Positions 61,567-64,000 of a DNA stretch of 64,000 bases are shown here, in pieces (position 1 is the stretch's first letter; each line of letters begins with the position of its first letter). The DNA lies in NCBI GenBank assembly GCA_020634435.1, contig JACKBS010000009.1:310001-374000 (forward strand), in the 5' to 3' direction. This DNA comes from Ardenticatenaceae bacterium. Its GTDB lineage: Bacteria > Chloroflexota > Anaerolineae > Promineifilales > Promineifilaceae. A program made the position numbers and the translations under genes. Under the pieces are notes generated by a model. It ran no database searches, was not told the origin of the DNA, and saw only the letters and a list, made by a program, of their open reading frames with translations.

Positions 61567-62553
61567 ATGCAAACCGTCCTTGCCATCTTCCTCATGGCTT
61601 TGTCCGTCACGGCGCTTAGCATTCCCTGGGTCCGTCGGCTGGCCATTCGCATTGGCTTTGTCGATGCCCCAGCACAGCGCAAGCTGCATAGCACACCCAT
61701 GCCGCTCATGGGTGGGGTGGCCATTTTTGGTGGTGCAGTTTTGGCGGTCATCACCTTTGTGCCTGATTTTCCCAATACCGTGGCTGGCGTCTTGCTGGCG
61801 CTTGCCGTTGTCGCCTTGGTGGGCTTGCTCGACGATCGCTTCAACTTACCAGCCTGGGCCAAGTTAGCCGGGCAATTTGTTGGGTTCCTCATTCTGGCTT
61901 ACTTCGATATCCGGGTAAAGCTGCCCGTCCCTGAATTGCTTAATTACCTAATTACTTTTGTATGGCTGGCCGGTATCAGCAATGCCATCAACTTTTTAGA
62001 CAACATGGACGGACTCAGCGCTGGTGTCAGTGGTGTTGCGGCGGCGTTTATCACCTTGCTGGGTTTGCAGAACAATCAGTTTTTGGTGGCGGGATTGGCA
62101 GCGGCCGTTTTTGGGGCGTGTCTCGGTTTTTTGCGCTTCAACTTTAAGCCGGCCCAGATTTTCATGGGGGATGCTGGGGCACTGTTCCTGGGCTTTGTGC
62201 TGGCGCTGTTGGGTTTACAGCTGCGCTTTCCGGCCAACAGCAGTTTTGTCACCTGGATGGTACCCGTTTTCATTCTGTCGGTGCCCATTTTTGATACAAC
62301 GCTGGTGGTGTTTTCCCGGCTGCGGCGCGGCGTTAGCCCCAACACACCCGGCAAGGATCATTTGAGCCACCGGCTGGCGCAGCATGGGTTCGGCCAACGT
62401 GAAGCGGTGCTGCTCATTTACTTGCTCACCGGCGCGGGTGGGATGGTGGCGGTTTTTATTACGGAGGCGACCATCCTGGAAGGGTATCTCATCTTTGGTG
62501 CGCTGCTGCTGGTGGGGGCGGCGGCCATCTGGCGGTTGGACAATAACCGCTAA
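61567..62553 (+). CDS. Polyprenyl-phosphate sugar-1-phosphate transferase (WecA/MraY family)
   Basis: 328 aa, about ten helices. GLLDDRFNLP (Asp pair), NAINFLDNMDGLS and FMGDAGALFLGF are the metal and substrate motifs, and the HLSHRL segment holds the His motif of the family. It transfers a sugar-phosphate (often GlcNAc-1-P) to undecaprenyl phosphate, the first step of glycan assembly. ATG at 61567; weak ribosome site. Neighbouring O-antigen-ligase fusion fits the pathway. Confidence 0.93.
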   Translation: MQTVLAIFLMALSVTALSIPWVRRLAIRIGFVDAPAQRKLHSTPMPLMGGVAIFGGAVLAVITFVPDFPNTVAGVLLALAVVALVGLLDDRFNLPAWAKLAGQFVGFLILAYFDIRVKLPVPELLNYLITFVWLAGISNAINFLDNMDGLSAGVSGVAAAFITLLGLQNNQFLVAGLAAAVFGACLGFLRFNFKPAQIFMGDAGALFLGFVLALLGLQLRFPANSSFVTWMVPVFILSVPIFDTTLVVFSRLRRGVSPNTPGKDHLSHRLAQHGFGQREAVLLIYLLTGAGGMVAVFITEATILEGYLIFGALLLVGAAAIWRLDNNR

Positions 62554-62805
62554 CTGAACGGTTCCTTATGGGCGTGGTTTCTGCCAAGGAAATATGTACC
62601 TCACTGTTGTAAAGTTTGCTGCCAGTTTTTGTGTTTGCTTTCGTTAATTTTTCCTGTGAATTGCATAGAAGAGTGGCGGAAACGTGGCATTTCCGTAGGG
62701 TCAGCCTCATACTTGCATGGTATGGTAGAGGTTGCGTGGTTGGTACTTTGCCTTAGCCAGATTTCCTTCATGCACGTGGCTGCATGGACTGGAAAGAGGT
62801 AGCTT

Positions 62806-64000
62806 ATGTCATTCGATTGGCAAACCGAAGAAGAAAATGGTTGGGAAGATCAAGGCTGGCAGGAGAAGCCAATCTCCACCAATTCACCTCAAGTTCCCTG
62901 GCGCACAATCATCATTGTGGCTGTGTTGTTGGTAGCGGCTGGTGTGGTGGTCTACCGCCAGGTAAATCGACGGGTTGATGAGGCAACAACGGCCGTTGAA
63001 TCTGACATTTTTGCAGCACACAATCTGCTGAGCAAAGCTGCTGCCGGACAGGATGCGGCCTTGGGCAAGGCGGTGCTGTCTGGGCGTGACCTGGGCTGGA
63101 GCCAGGTCCAAAGCGATTTGCTGGAGAATGGTCTGTTTTACCAAAACCCCGAATTTGGCCTTCGTTTGCCAGACGGTGACGCTGCTTTTGCCCCCCTGTT
63201 TCGCGAAGATGAGCGATTTATTGATCTGGTAATGTCGCCCGACCTGAACAGTGCCGAGCTGCTTTATGCCCGCGATTACCTGGCATTGACTGATGATGGG
63301 TTAGAGACGGTGACTTTGCAGCAAACGGCCGTTTACCGGCGTGGTGAAAGTCGTTGGTTGCTCTCGCCGCCGCTGGAGGATTTCTGGGGGGAGTGGCAAA
63401 CCGAGGAACTGGATAATCTCACCTTTGTTTACCCGGAGAGGGATACGGCCGTAATGGCTGAACTTATCCCTATGCTGCAAAGCTTGCTGGCCGACACATG
63501 TGACACGCTGCCTGAACTGGATTGTAACGCCCCCATGCGCATTCGCTTTGACACAGATCCGGAAAGTCTGCTAGAAGCGGCCGATCCCACCAATTTGTAT
63601 GACGAAAGCCTGCGCCTCAATTTACCCACGCCAACCCTGGTTGGTTTGCCCATCGGCAAGGATGGCTATGAAGCGCTGCGTACGGCCTACGGCAAAAACG
63701 TGGTGTCGGCACTGATTGGCCACAGCCTGGCGTATAACTGCTGCCGACATGCCCCGGTTTATCAGGCAATTTTGATCTATCAGCTGAGCGAGCTGGGCCT
63801 GGCCGAGTGGCCAATGATTCCAGAAATCTATGCTCAGCTGGCCACTGACGGCGTTTACACAGACTTGCTTTTCCCGTACTGGGGCAGCCAGGAGTTTGCC
63901 GATTTGCATGATGAAAACGGCCGTTACCTTTTTGCGTTTGTTGATTTTCTCGTCCAGCGCCAGGTGTCGCCGACGGTCTTGATCCAACGTATGGATACAA
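62806..64000 (+). CDS. Membrane-anchored protein of unknown function (3' end outside window)
   Basis: Open from ATG 62806 (AGAGG 6 nt upstream) to the window edge, 398 codons visible. The cytoplasmic N-terminal 37 residues are acidic and Trp/Gln-rich, followed by one helix (TIIIVAVLLVAAGVVVY, about 39-55) and an extracytoplasmic part with many Trp/Tyr/Asp. CNAPMRIRF, a possible GHSLAYNCCRH segment and repeated LPTP motifs are visible, but no catalytic family is recognised. It may belong to the polysaccharide region preceding it. Confidence 0.85.
   Translation, partial: MSFDWQTEEENGWEDQGWQEKPISTNSPQVPWRTIIIVAVLLVAAGVVVYRQVNRRVDEATTAVESDIFAAHNLLSKAAAGQDAALGKAVLSGRDLGWSQVQSDLLENGLFYQNPEFGLRLPDGDAAFAPLFREDERFIDLVMSPDLNSAELLYARDYLALTDDGLETVTLQQTAVYRRGESRWLLSPPLEDFWGEWQTEELDNLTFVYPERDTAVMAELIPMLQSLLADTCDTLPELDCNAPMRIRFDTDPESLLEAADPTNLYDESLRLNLPTPTLVGLPIGKDGYEALRTAYGKNVVSALIGHSLAYNCCRHAPVYQAILIYQLSELGLAEWPMIPEIYAQLATDGVYTDLLFPYWGSQEFADLHDENGRYLFAFVDFLVQRQVSPTVLIQRMDT

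Overview
The window looks like a chromosomal segment of a Chloroflexota bacterium, probably Anaerolineae-like. This is an inference from gene style and content: rpoC, a type 2 IPP isomerase, T-box control of a tRNA-quality gene, several O-antigen-ligase fusions, STAND-type ATPases with effector-associated domains, and DUF2087 regulators. I cannot name a genus. About 48 genes or gene remnants are visible. There is no CRISPR array, tRNA, rRNA, prophage or plasmid backbone.

Layout. 0-5.6 kb: the 3' part of rpoC, a strong terminator, then a minus-strand isoprenoid pair (polyprenyl synthase, type 2 IPP isomerase). 6-10.3 kb: a plus-strand surface-polysaccharide cluster (UDP-glucuronate decarboxylase, O-antigen ligase, GtrA-like protein, GT4 glycosyltransferase). 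10.5-16.2 kb: a two-gene conflict-type module, a 1395-residue receiver/kinase-like/Nudix/STAND protein followed by a small P-loop ATPase ending in an EAD1-like adaptor. 16.3-19.4 kb: a beta-flower-like protein, a hotdog thioesterase overlapping a ChlI-type AAA+ ATPase, a membrane protein and acpP. 19.6-26.8 kb: a glycosidase-like/O-antigen-ligase fusion, a RAYT transposase inside its REP palindromes, an FAD oxidoreductase and a NarL-type two-component pair. 27-30.3 kb: a hydrolase, a beta-propeller lipoprotein and a DUF2267 protein. 30.5-34.7 kb: a self-contained regulator/transporter operon (degenerate ABC-LytTR regulator, three 21-bp operator repeats, ABC ATPase, two permeases). 34.8-40.3 kb: a T-box leader, AlaX, an unknown gene and an IleRS-like synthetase. 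40.5-50.5 kb: a Nudix pseudogene, cysteine desulfurase, a large histidine kinase, enolase, ClpP, a 36-residue membrane peptide, VWA and isochorismatase-like proteins, and a translationally coupled GNAT/DUF2087 operon. 50.9-64 kb: membrane proteins, map, an AI-2E-type exporter, LysE, an IS1-like remnant beside a truncated propeller gene, a 1491-residue O-antigen-ligase/TPR/cyclophilin fusion, a WecA-type transferase, and a membrane-anchored gene running off the end.

Three layers of non-genic structure run through the window. First, the octamer ACGGCCGT occurs about 110 times (my count by eye), against an expectation of one or two. It lies in coding regions, promoter spacers and terminator stems, and resembles the HIP1 phenomenon of cyanobacteria with a different word. 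Second, many intergenic spaces, and a few genes, carry long imperfect hairpins built from short degenerate tandem words; one sits inside the T-box leader. Third, a 15-bp-stem REP palindrome surrounds the RAYT gene, with one solo copy 32 kb away.

Single missing G:C bases break the reading frames of enolase, methionine aminopeptidase and a histidine kinase. Two of these are normally essential, so I suspect assembly errors rather than real pseudogenes.
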